A stretch of 34,995 nucleotides of DNA from Lingula anatina (taxonomy: Eukaryota > Brachiopoda > Lingulata > Lingulida > Lingulidae): positions 50,947 to 85,941 of the forward strand of contig NW_019775577.1 of the NCBI RefSeq assembly GCF_001039355.2. Reading direction: 5' to 3'. Made by a program: the position numbers and the translations under genes. This document shows, piece after piece, positions 1 to 10,804 of this stretch. Below the pieces are notes generated by a model that saw nothing but the letters and a program-made list of their open reading frames with translations, ran no database searches and was not told the origin of the DNA. The first letter of the stretch is position 1, and every line of letters starts with the position of its first letter.

Positions 1-423
1 AAATCCCAAGGCTGTCAGAAACCATGGTAACGAACGGTCACGAGTTCGAGACCACCACAACAAGAGCAAAGGTATAGCACCTCATCATAACACTTGTAAA
101 CCATGTATAGCGGAAGAAATAGCTACATGGTCTTCGTCATACTGCTGTTGTTAACAGCCTTTGATCCCGTTGTTCTCTTTAATATCATAGGTAAACTTAA
201 TCTTAGTATAAAACAAACTCTAAGCTCCGTGTCGCGTTCACAAACTCTGCTTTCTGTACATCATGAACTTTACCGTTCATGATAGAAAATGGTCGGGGAC
301 TGGGGTTGCGTGGGATGAAATACGGCACCCGGATTATCGATAGGGCTATGTCCATCCGCTCTGGCCCTCTCCGTGACAAGATTGAAAGTTTCCATCTGAT
401 CGTATCGTATTAACGAAGCTGCC

Positions 424-665
424 ATGGCTCCGTGGTAACGTTGCTGTCCTGGATACAGACAGACACTCGTATGCTGGTTCGAGTCTGAACATATTGTTTG
501 TATTATTTTTGCCGGAATTGAATTTTGAAAATTGCGATTGGTTACTATAAGAGGAAATTCGTACGTATAGAGGGTGGGCGGGTCTGTCACGGCGCAGACG
601 GTCGCGTGCATGGACGCAAATTAAGCAACCGTGGTCTCGCAAAGTCACGAGTTCGAACCTCGGAT
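424..665 (+). repeat. tRNA-like (SINE-type) sequences, first copy
   Basis: Two stretches look like degenerate tRNA genes with pol III A and B boxes. One is 424-490, with TGGCTCCGTGGTAACG as the A-box-like part and GGTTCGAGTC as the B-box-like part. The other is about 573-665, with GGGTCTGTCACGG upstream and GAGTTCGAACC as the B-box-like part. The spacing of the first fits a tRNA body. Neither forms a clean cloverleaf by eye, so a SINE head is more likely than a working tRNA. The assignment is inferred from box similarity only. Confidence 0.4.
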
Positions 666-1798
666 GAGGCACGTCAGTCCAACACGACAACGACCGGGCC
701 CCTCAATCGGGATGTAGAGAGAACGAGTGTGGGCTCTCGTGGGTCCTAGCCAATTACCTTTTGCATTAAAATATGGTATACTTTAGAAAGTTTTCATTAA
801 GTGATCGATTTAAAACAAACATATTGCTGGTCATAAGCATAAAATTTGCGAAGTCAATAATATTTCCTTTTTCTTTAATTAAAAGTCTTATACTGACGTG
901 GGAAGAACTGATCGTTGATCTTCGTCCTTTATGACGACACAGATCTTGAGCTATAGCTAACTTCGTATCTACGGTCCTCTCCGGTGTCACGGTCTTCCTT
1001 ATGCACTGCATTTCATCAAAATATGCCATTTTCTCGGTGGGCTTATCAGAGAGAATTTTTTTTTTTTTTTTTTTTTACAAAAGTTGCGCTGTCTCAGTTG
1101 CTTTTAACAGGCATACATTTTGCCTTTTCATGCCCCCCCCCCTTTCCTATCTTGGGCCCTTGCTTCTCAAAACTGTTCATATGTTCATACAGTACCCGGG
1201 ACAAGTTCGCAGTCGACATTTCAAAGAGTAAAGACTACTCATTGTTGAAACCGCCGAGGTGTGAACAGCTGTGGATCTCATCGTGCTCTGTTACGTCAAA
1301 AATAAAACCAAACGTTATCTCAGTGCAAAACAAAAGGAAAATAAATGCATCTGAAGTCATCTAACTAGGAACGTTTCGAGCAAGCCTATCAATGAAAGAC
1401 GATAGAACTTAAATTGATAAAGCAGCTGTAACGGTGAAACAGCACCTCGTAGAATTACCCATTGGAATGTTTTTTTTAACTCCCTCTTCTTAGGGTCTCG
1501 CTAAAAGTAAAACACGCCTGTTGTTAACAACATTTGATCTTGTTGTTCTCTTTAATATCATAGGTTAACTTAATCTTAGCATAAAACAAACTCCGAATTC
1601 CGTGTCGGGTTCTGAAACTCTGCTTTCTGTACATCATGAACTTAACCGTTCATGATAGACAATGGTCGGGGGACTGGGGTTCCGTGGGATGAAATACGGC
1701 ACCCAGGTTATTGATTGGGATCTGTCCATCCGCTCTGGCCCTCTCCGTGACAAGATTGAAAATTTCCATCTGATCGTGTCGTAGCAACGAAGCTGCCA

Positions 1799-2052
1799 TG
1801 GCTCCGTGGAAACTTTGCTGTCTTGGATGCAGGCAGACACTCGTACGCTGGTTCGAGTCCGAACATATTGTGTGTCTTTTTTGCCAGAATTAATTTTTGA
1901 AAATTGCGTTTAGTTACTATAAGAGGAAACTCGTACATACGGAGGGTGGGCGGGTCTGTCACGGAGCAGTTGATAGCGTGCATGGATGCAAATGAAGCAA
2001 CCAAAGCGTCACCAACAATGGTAATGCAACGTCACGAGTTCGAATCCCGGAT
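1799..2052 (+). repeat. tRNA-like (SINE-type) sequences, second copy
   Basis: This is the counterpart of the pair at 424-665. The first, 1799-1866, carries GGTTCGAGTCC. The second, about 1945-2052, carries GAGTTCGAATCC, which is closer to a B-box consensus than the first copy. Another B-box-like fragment, GAGTTCGAGACC, lies at the very start of the window (about 41-54). This suggests more copies upstream. Confidence 0.4.
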
Positions 2053-2186
2053 GAGGCTCGTCAGTCCAACACGACAACGACCGGGCCCCTCAATCGGGAT
2101 GTAGAGAGAACGAATGTGGGCTCTCGTGGGTCCTAGCAAATAACCTTTTGCATAAAAATACGGTATACATTAGAAAGTTTACATTA

Positions 2187-2187
2187 N
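2187..2187. other. Single N, assembly join inside the repeat
   Basis: One undetermined base. Against the parallel copy at 780-830, about 17 bases present there are missing around this N. It therefore looks like a join of unresolved repeat sequence rather than a single miscalled base. Confidence 0.6.
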
Positions 2188-2783
2188 ACAAGCATATTGC
2201 TGGTCATTAGCATAAAATCTGCTTAGTCAATACTATTTCCTTTCTCTTTAATAAAATGTCCTTATACCGACGTGGGAAGAAATGATCGTTGATCTTCATC
2301 CTTTATTTCGACACAGATCTTGAGCTATAGCTAACTTCGTATGTACGGTCCTGTCTGGTGTCACGTGTTATCATTGAAAACAACCGAACTTGAATTAATT
2401 CAGCACCTTTCAAGGTATAGCACCTCGTCATAACACTTGTAAACCACATATAGAGGAAGAAATAGTTACATGGTCTTCTTCCGTATGCACTGCATTTCAT
2501 CAAAATATGCCATCTTCTCGGTGGGCTTATCAGAAATTTATCTCAAGCAGAAAAACGATAAAATTCTCGGTAGAATTATTCGCCAAATATGTTTAACTCA
2601 AAATTTGCTATTGCTAAAATGGAAATCGCACCAGTAATTACACATTTGAACGTTTCAGTGATCCCTTATTCTTGGGAGTTAGCTTTAACTCATAAAGTCC
2701 CTGTGTGAACCGCCTTTGGATATCGTTGTGCTCAACAACGTCACACTGGAAGGTCACGTGGCTGATATTGCTTTTCCCATTAA

Positions 2784-3829
2784 CCCTCAAGAGACCCAGC
2801 TATTTTACTGACTGAAATGACCAAGTGGGGTCATCTATGACCCCATTGTGCTCTGTACAGGGATCTTTATTATAAAAGGCTGTTGAGGGTTTATCACACC
2901 TATACTACTCCCAGGATTTAAGACAAGTATTTTATAATGATCTAATATAAAAAGTATTTGGTAATAATACTTATATTACATGAAATAACGAAGCACAGAT
3001 TTTAAGAACAACATTACACCGGTATTTAGACAGTCCTTGTCAGTTTTCACTTGCAGAATTATTCCTCTTTTTATTTGCCACACTAAATGAAAAAAGAACA
3101 TTACAAAATTACTTTGAGTAAAAACATTTTGACTTATGTTGAGATAGCATCCTGCTAACTTCAATGAGAATAATTAGCTGACTTGCTGAGTAGGGAATAC
3201 CCTAATGCTGGTAAGGAAGTCATACTACTCAGAACACATTCAATCAACCAACATGTATGTTACTTCCACATCTGTGTATAAAACATAATCCACACAAACA
3301 ATTTGATAATATATGTATAATATGATATCGCCAGAATTCCAGTTTTCAGTTTTTAGTTTTCCAAAATACCCGAAAATTGTAACCGTCAAAATGAGAGACC
3401 CGGTTATGAGAACAAGTTCCAACAAAGCCACTGAAATTAGATTCAGCGATGCACTATTAGTAACATTTCAAGCTTAATCTTCACAAACCACTTATCCGTG
3501 CCTATGTTTTGAGCACACTGGCTGGTTGCATGAAGCACATGCATGTGGCATTTCCTTGTCAGTGTTGCGTGGGCAAAACATTTGAATAAAATTTAAAAAC
3601 TAATATTTAAAAACCAATGCTTTTCTTTGGGGTCATAAATGACCCCACAAGAGTTTGTGATGTATACGCCACACTAATTAGTTGATCCATACAAAAAACT
3701 GTGAAAGTGTGTAGGATTAGAAGACTGGCAAACTCATGCAAGGAAAGAAAATTTGAATAAAAAATAAAGAGATGGCACATTATATCATATGGCTGGGGTC
3801 GTAAATGACCCCACTCGGTCTCTTGAGGG
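2784..3829. mobile_element. piggyBac-type non-autonomous element (MITE-like)
   Basis: The element has perfect 13-bp terminal inverted repeats, CCCTCAAGAGACC at 2784-2796 and GGTCTCTTGAGGG at 3817-3829. Each is flanked directly by TTAA (2780-2783 and 3830-3833). TTAA duplication plus ends starting with CCC is the hallmark of piggyBac transposons. Three near-palindromes of the form GGGGTCATNNATGACCCC lie at 2827-2844, 3629-3646 and 3795-3812, two of them subterminal. Only short reading frames unlike a transposase are found inside. The element is therefore about 1.05 kb, non-autonomous, and dependent on a transposase supplied elsewhere. Confidence 0.85.
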
Positions 3830-3865
3830 TTAAAAAAATTTATTTCATGAACTTATGGCTGGTGT

Positions 3866-3955
3866 TGCTTGGTATATCCGAACTGGCCCTCTCCGTGACA
3901 AGGTAGAAGGTTTCCATTTGATCTGATGGCGCCCAACGCAGTTTCTGCGGCTCCT
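3866..3955. repeat. Fragment of the 1-2.5 kb repeat family
   Basis: The block with CTGGCCCTCTCCGTGACAAG followed by GGTTTCCAT and TGATC matches 358-400 and 1735-1775. It is a dispersed third copy, cut off where the palindrome begins. Confidence 0.6.
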
Positions 3956-3960
3956 TGTCA

Positions 3961-4071
3961 TACTGCCCTTTTCATGGAAAATGCCCTATCTCTTTGGTGG
4001 GATTCAGTGCTGTAGTCATATATATATATGAATCCAACCAAAGAGATAGGGCATTTTCCATGAAAAGGGCA

Positions 4072-4074
<3 letters not shown>
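3961..4074. repeat. Near-perfect palindrome, 46-bp arms, 22-bp loop
   Basis: The left arm 3961-4006 and right arm 4029-4074 are reverse complements at 45 of 46 positions (one mismatch near the loop). The loop 4007-4028 ends in TATATATATA. The right arm runs directly into a (TA)n tract. It would extrude as a long hairpin. No coding sense is seen. Confidence 0.9.

Positions 4075-4141
<67 letters not shown>
4073..4141. repeat. (TA)n microsatellite
   Basis: About 34 uninterrupted TA dinucleotides directly after the palindrome arm. The apparent Tyr-Ile reading frames on both strands here are artefacts of the repeat. Confidence 0.95.
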
Positions 4142-4143
<2 letters not shown>

Positions 4144-4299
4144 AGGTATAACTTGACCTTTCTTTTAATAAAAACGTTTATTGTGAACATGCACTTTTAA
4201 CTATAAGACTCTTTGTTCTAGATGTTGTTTAAATTGCAAAGTACATGGTTTGAGTCAAACTATCAGTTGATGAATATATTTATTCCTTTATTTTTTTAG

Positions 4300-7085
4300 G
4301 ACAAGTCCAAGAGGGATTACACGAAGTACTTCAAGCCAGTGCTTTGTTTTCTGGAGGGAGCCTGGACCTACAGTGATGGTATGCGTTGGAATTTTTTTAT
4401 CTTTCCATTATTTTTTCAAATATATTTACTTGACCTGGTGTAATGTCATCTCCCTGTTTCGCCTTCTCTACTACGAAGTTCGAAGTTGAGTTTAATACTT
4501 GGCTGTAGTGTAACTGTTGACACGTATTTGCCATATTTATAAAGTAGCTATTGAGTCCACTTCTAATTTAGCTATTTAAGTTTCCACATTTTCGCTTTTT
4601 TAAAGCAATGTTACAAAATCTCATTATTATTATTTATTCAAAAGATTCTGACCATTTTGCAAACCAATTCAATGGTTAATATTTTTTATGTTTTTTAAAG
4701 AGTAGTTTGATAGCGACATTAATTCAATTAATTGAGTCAATTATTCCATTTTTTTACTAGGTTCTTTAGAAGAGTCGTTTGAAAGTGACCGTCACTTTAT
4801 TGACGCCGCCAGCTGGTTTGATCTCCACGAGAAGACGAGATTCACGTCCTACGCGGGGCGTAAGAGTAACCTTGAGAACTTCGCTTACCTTCCAACCACC
4901 ATTATGGAGATGATTAACGGTTCCGTGCCCAGACTGGCGCAGTGGAATTACAGGTGAAACAATATAGTTACAGGTAACATAATGGAATCACAGGTAACAC
5001 AATGGGATTACCGGTAACGCAATCAAATTGCATATTACAAGGTGAAACTGCAGGTAACACAGTGAAATCACGTAACAGAACGAAAGGGTGAGCGGACGTA
5101 GCGCTCTGTTTGTTCTTCTCTACATTTCAATTATCATTTTACGATAATCCACTGTGAACTTGTATTTTAATAGCATATTGCTGGAATTACAGGTTACTCA
5201 ACTTGATATTAGGTAAACAGTAATGTTACCGGTAACAAATTGAAATTTACGTAGGTTAAGGAGAATGTTTGTTCCACCCATGCGGGTACATACAGTAAAA
5301 TTGTATGCTCTTTGTAATTTCTTTGTAGAATCCTGTGTCACCCACTGAGTAAGGATATCCCATTCAGTCGTTTCCGATTGGTCGATGACTTACACAACCG
5401 GGTGGCACGTGGTGCCACCATGGAAAAGCAAAGGGGAACCCGTAGAGCCAGGTACCGTTAGTCGAACCGTACATCTAATCTTTAAGGTTAAATCTTATTT
5501 GCAAACAATTCTGAACACCCATACAACTATTGACCACGTGTGTTGTCACTATTTTAGAATATAATTCCAATTAAGAGAAACAGAATTATGCAAAATGCAG
5601 TACTAATAATTTACATATTTGTTTGTGCGTAAATAGTTCAGATTGAAGAGCAACTAGTTGTATAATATTTTCGTAACATTCATGTGCATTGTAAAAATGC
5701 TGTTTGATGAAAAAATTAAAACACACAAAATGGGTAGAAATGTATATATGAATGCAGTTATCAGTTTACGGTTTCATCCTTCCTCTATGTAGATTTCAGT
5801 TAAATCCTAGTTTGGTATTGGACGCGTGGGGGTCGTCAGAATTCTCGCAATCTCCTGATTTCTTAGATTCTTTAATGGAGGAAATACCAGGTAACTTTCT
5901 TTTATATTCCAATAAAAATGTTTCTGTTACCAAAACCCATGGTTGACTTGGATCTTTAATTTTTTTCGGTAAACAAATTTTTGTTGTCATATTATTGGTC
6001 CACCTACAGCTCACCTTAGTTTATCATGTTGGCGAGATTAAGTCAACGCCCTCAAGGTTTATATTTGTCATTGTTTCATTTCCAGGCTGGGATAACTATA
6101 AAGGGGTCTTGAATGATACCTTAGATGACGACACGGCTTGGTCTCTTAATGAGGACAAACCTGTCAACACTGCTTACTACCACCGGTGGTTCAACTCACT
6201 GAAGGAGGTTGTGAATCTCTCTCATTTTCTCTCTCTTTCTCTCTCTGTCTCTCTCTCTCTCACACACTCACACAAACACGCGTACCAACGTCCCTTTCTC
6301 TCTCTCCACACACACACACACATACATACACACACACACACACGTACCTGTACTTTCTCTCTCCCGAATTGATTATCCAAACAACTGCGAACCTTGTTTT
6401 TCCGATCAAGCATTTAGCCTTTTAAAAGTGATGGGATCTCTGTATAAAAATACATGGAAAGTAATCCATATAAAATAAAAAACAAATCATCTACTGACAA
6501 TTTATTCAGTTTATTTCGTTTAATTTTAGGGAGCAATGGGTATCAACCGTCGTCACCGCGGGTTTTCTGATAACAACGTATTCATGGCACAAACCACGCA
6601 GCCCAATGTTGCTGGCCTATCCTACACTCACTGCCACAGAAAGGGTAAGATTATAACATTACTTTTTGTCATGCTTGCCTCAAGCTGAGGGGGACAGAGG
6701 CTAAATTGCCTTTTAAAAGTCTCTTAAATTTGACTACTTAAAAGTCTCATAACCCAGCGTCTCCTCGATAATCACTGAGTCAAAAAAAAATTTTACGACA
6801 CTCATACTAGAGAAACACCATGCAGTGTTAGGGAACTAGGAGTCCGAGGCCGCCCTCTATTAAATTCATGTAGGTAATGTTAACGTGACTTAAGCTGGTC
6901 AGTATCAAGGACAGGGATTACCTGTGCAAGCCAGTTTTTAAAATCAATGGAATCTGGACCCAGCATCACAGTTCGTACGGGACACTAGTACAACTTCAAA
7001 GTATTATTATTATTTTTATATTGTGTTATACTGTAAAACATTCCGCCAGAAGTCGACGTACGCCATCCCACTGAAGATCGTTTAC

Positions 7086-7122
<37 letters not shown>

Positions 7123-9765
7123 GTGTGTAAAACGTTCCACCAGAAGTGGATGTACGCCATCCCATTGGAGATCGTTTACTATTATATTATTATTATTATT
7201 ATAGTGTGTAAAACGTTCCACCAGAAGTGGACGTACGCCATCCCCCTGGAGATCGTTTACCTCACCCCCCTACAGTCCTGGAACCCCTACAACCTGCAGC
7301 ACAAGGGGGACTACAAGAGCACACTTGGCAAGACGGTCTACGACGGACCCAACGGTAATTATTCCGATTTTTTTACTGGCGGTCAATATGATATTGATGG
7401 TAACTTCATCTATTTGTTTTATGTATTTACCTGTATGTTCTCAGGGTCAGGGAATGTGATAAATCAGATGTCTTGTCTGTTGGGTAGCACTGACTTTGTG
7501 CGTCATGTCCGAGTAGGACCTTTTATTGTTTCTTCCCTGTATCTGTCAAACACAAGTCAGACTGCTGATAGAACCTGCCCTCAGAACTGCTGAAGATTAC
7601 GTATGTGTCAACCAAACTACCAAAGGTCACTGCATTGTCAGGCTTTGGAATTGCCAGTGGTTGCCCATCAGTTATAAGACAAGGTGAGCTGAGGCGGATC
7701 CAGGATTAATTAAGAAGGGGGGGGGGGTCCGTGGACGCAAAGCCGATCCACCACTTGGCATGGGGTTAGGGGCCTGTTGAAGGCCCCCCCGATAAATGTT
7801 GGTATTTAAAAGGGCGAACGGTGACATTGGTATGGCGTAGACAGTTAAAAACTAAAAAAAATCGCTTGGGAACCGGTTTAATCGGATTCAGCATGCCAAA
7901 ATTATGCTAATAAGCCGGATTCCCAACTTTTACCCCAAAATGCCCCTACTCTTCATATTTTGTGGAAATCCCACTAGACTATCCTTGTCTTTTTCTCTAC
8001 TGTCTTCAGTTGGTGCATACACTTGGATGGTAGCGACTCTGGAATCTGGCTGTTAAGATCCTATCGTTAACGGGTTCCCATCCAAGAAGACACTGTGCAG
8101 CTTCTTTGCTGATTATCATTCCTACTCCAGATTGGTAGTGTTCTTCTTGTCCCGAATAGATCAGTGTTCTGTCATCACTGTTCATTTCCCCATTTCCAGT
8201 CCAACGCATTTCACTGATGCCCAAAATGGCCAATCCATAATTATCTGCCTCCTTGATGACTTGAGACAAGTTTACACACTGATACGGTGTACGTACGTTC
8301 CAGGTTCCAATTTTAGTCGAGGTTTTGGCACTGAGAATCTGACTCGTCAGGCCATGGACTTCCTTTCGGCTTTGTTCCCTGACCGTCATACGGCGATCCA
8401 AAGGTCCCCTGTCATCTTCCTTGCGCCGGTTATTAGTTGGTGTATTGTTTGCCGTTTCTGTAGCGGTTGAGTTTTAACAGGGTCGGGTTGCTGGCCCGAC
8501 GCCCAACCCTCCTCCTTGCCCAGGCCAGGCTTGGGAACGGCTATGACGGAGTTCACAACACTGGTGCCTACTGGTAATTCAAGTTGTAGATTTTGTGCAA
8601 GTATACAGGAATTTGTATGTCACAGCAGGTATAGATCTGAGTACCATCAGCGTACATGTGGTAATCAAGTTTGTGATGACGTAAGATGGCACCAAGTGGC
8701 AGGGTATAAATGCAAAACACCCTAAAACAAGTTGCGAAAGATCGGAAAGTATGCCATTTACTGAAATTTGCTGTGACCTCCCATCTGAGGTATGATCGAA
8801 GAAACGCAATGGCTTCATCTTTGACACCAACACTATCCTCAAGAAAAGTTAATAATGTACATTGATCAACGGTATCGAAGGCGGCTGAAAGGTCTAGTAA
8901 TACAAGTAGCATAGCAGATTTAGAGTTGTTGTCAATGCTTATGAGTAGATCATTTTTAATCCTCAGGAGAGCTGACTCTGTGCTGTGTTTTGCCTTATAA
9001 GCAGATTGCATTTCCTCAGCAAGTTTGTTACTGTTCAAGTGGTCGAACAATCTCACAGCAACTACTCTTTCAATCACCTTAGAAAGGAATGAAAGGATTG
9101 ATATAGGTCTATAGTTCAGCATAAGATGCGGATCAAGGTTGTTTTTTTTTAGTAAATGTCGAACAATTCTAGATTTCAGCACATCCGGGAAATTTCCATT
9201 TAAGAAACAAGTGTTTACAATGTGGGTGATTAGATTTAGGTAAAATCTTTATTTCTTAGGTTGTGGATTCATTTGGTAAAACATATAATGTAGTGGAGTT
9301 CTCACATTGAAGTCTTGTCTGTGTTTTATTTTTTCATAGAGGTAGAAACATCACTTTTTGTCGCTTGTCAAACTTTTCTTGGCATAACNAGATCTTTAAT
9401 TTTTTTCGGTAAACAAATTTGTGTTGTCATATTATTGGTCCACCTACAGCTCACCTTAGTTTATCATGTTGGCGAGATTAAGTCAACGCCCTCAAGGTTT
9501 ATATTTGTCATTGTTTCATTTCCAGGCTGGGATAACTATAAAGGGGTCTTGAATGATACCTTAGATGACGACACGGCTTGGTCTCTTAATGAGGACAAAC
9601 CTGTCAACACTGCTTACTACCACCGGTGGTTCAACTCACTGAAGGAGGTTGTGAATCTCTCTCATTTTCTCTCTCTTTCTCTCTCTGTCTCTCTCTCTCT
9701 CTCACACACTCACACAAACACGCGTACCAACGTCCCTTTCTCTCTCTCCACACACACACACACAC

Positions 9766-9813
<48 letters not shown>

Positions 9814-10561
9814 ACCTGTACTTTCTCTCTCCCGAATTGATTATCCAAACAACTGCGAACCTTGTTTTTCCGATCAAGCATTTAGCCTTTTAAAAGTGAT
9901 GGGATCTCTGTATAAAAATACATGAAAAGTAATCCATATAAAATAAAAAACAAATCATCTACTGACAATTTATTCAGTTTATTTCGTTTAATTTTAGGGA
10001 GCAATGGGTATCAACCGTCGTCACCGCGGGTTTTCTGATAACAACGTATTCATGGCACAAACCACGCAGCCCAATGTTGCTGGCCTATCCTACACTCACT
10101 GCCACAGAAAGGGTAAGATTATAACATTACTTTTTGTCATGCTTGCCTCAAGCTGAGGAGGACAGTGGCTAAATTGCCTTTTAAAAGTCTCTTTAATTTG
10201 ACTACTTAAAAGTCTCATAACCCAGCGTCTCCTCGATAATCACTGAGTCCAAACAAAATTTTACGACACTCATACTCGAGAAACACCATGCAGTGTTAGG
10301 GAACTAGGAGTCCGAGGCCGCCCTCTATTAAATTCATGTAGGTAATGTTAACGTGACTTAAGCTGGTCAGTATCAAGGACAGGGATTACCTGTGCAAGTC
10401 AGTTTTTAAAATCAATGGAATCTGGACCCTGCATCACAGTTCGTACGGGACACTAGTACAACTTCAAAGTATTATTATTATTTTTATATTGTGTTATACT
10501 GTAAAACATTCCGCCAGAAGTCGACGTACGCCATCCCACTGAAGATAGTTTACTATTATTA

Positions 10562-10599
<38 letters not shown>

Positions 10600-10659
10600 A
10601 TAGTGTGTAAAACATTCCGCCAGAAATCGACGTACGCCATCCCACTGAAGATCGTTTAC

Positions 10660-10708
<49 letters not shown>

Positions 10709-10770
10709 GTGTGTAAAACGTTCCACCAGAAGTGGACGTACGCCATCCCATTGGAGATCGTTTACTATTA

Positions 10771-10804
<34 letters not shown>

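Larger units (their letters stand above)
140..2533. repeat. Two diverged copies of a ~1 kb repeat in tandem, ~1.37 kb period
   Basis: Sequence from about 144 to 1050 recurs from about 1518 to 2533 with scattered substitutions and indels. Landmarks are the CTTTAATATCATAGG block (about 178 and 1551), the GTACATCATGAACTT block (256 and 1629), the CTCAATCGGGATGTAGAG block (about 701 and 2089) and the CATTTCATCAAAATATGCCA block (about 1009 and 2489). A short piece near 70-135 matches 2411-2475, so the order within the unit is permuted at the edges, as expected for a tandem array cut by the window start. No protein-coding signal was found in it. Confidence 0.75.
5951..9388. repeat. Long direct repeat, first copy (paired with 9391-12998)
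   Basis: Begins GATCTTTAATTTTTTTCGGT and ends at GGCATA just before the N at 9389. It is matched by 9391-~12998. It holds exons 5-7 of the unknown gene, microsatellites and two retroelement fragments. Differences from the second copy are mostly microsatellite length, an extra exon-like unit in copy two, and a small deletion near 8030. See the finding on false duplication. Confidence 0.9.

Noticed and set aside
424-665. Functional tRNA genes
   Set aside because: B-box-like sequences occur, but no clean cloverleaf or anticodon stem; repeated copies fit SINE heads better.
984-1364. 126-residue plus-strand frame
   Set aside because: Runs through a 21-base poly-T and a poly-C; no motif, and it lies in a repeat.
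2976-3431. Two minus-strand frames inside the piggyBac-type element
   Set aside because: Hydrophobic or low-complexity, with no transposase motif.
3955-4200. Open frames on both strands with Ile-Tyr runs
   Set aside because: They come entirely from the (TA)n tract and the palindrome.
6186-6425. Ser/Leu- and His/Thr-rich frames, and the Arg/Glu and Val/Cys frame on the other strand
   Set aside because: CT/CA microsatellite in an intron; the same applies to 9626-9925.
6985-7221. Asn-rich minus-strand frames (also 10453-10822)
   Set aside because: Antisense reading of ATT repeats and exon-derived units.
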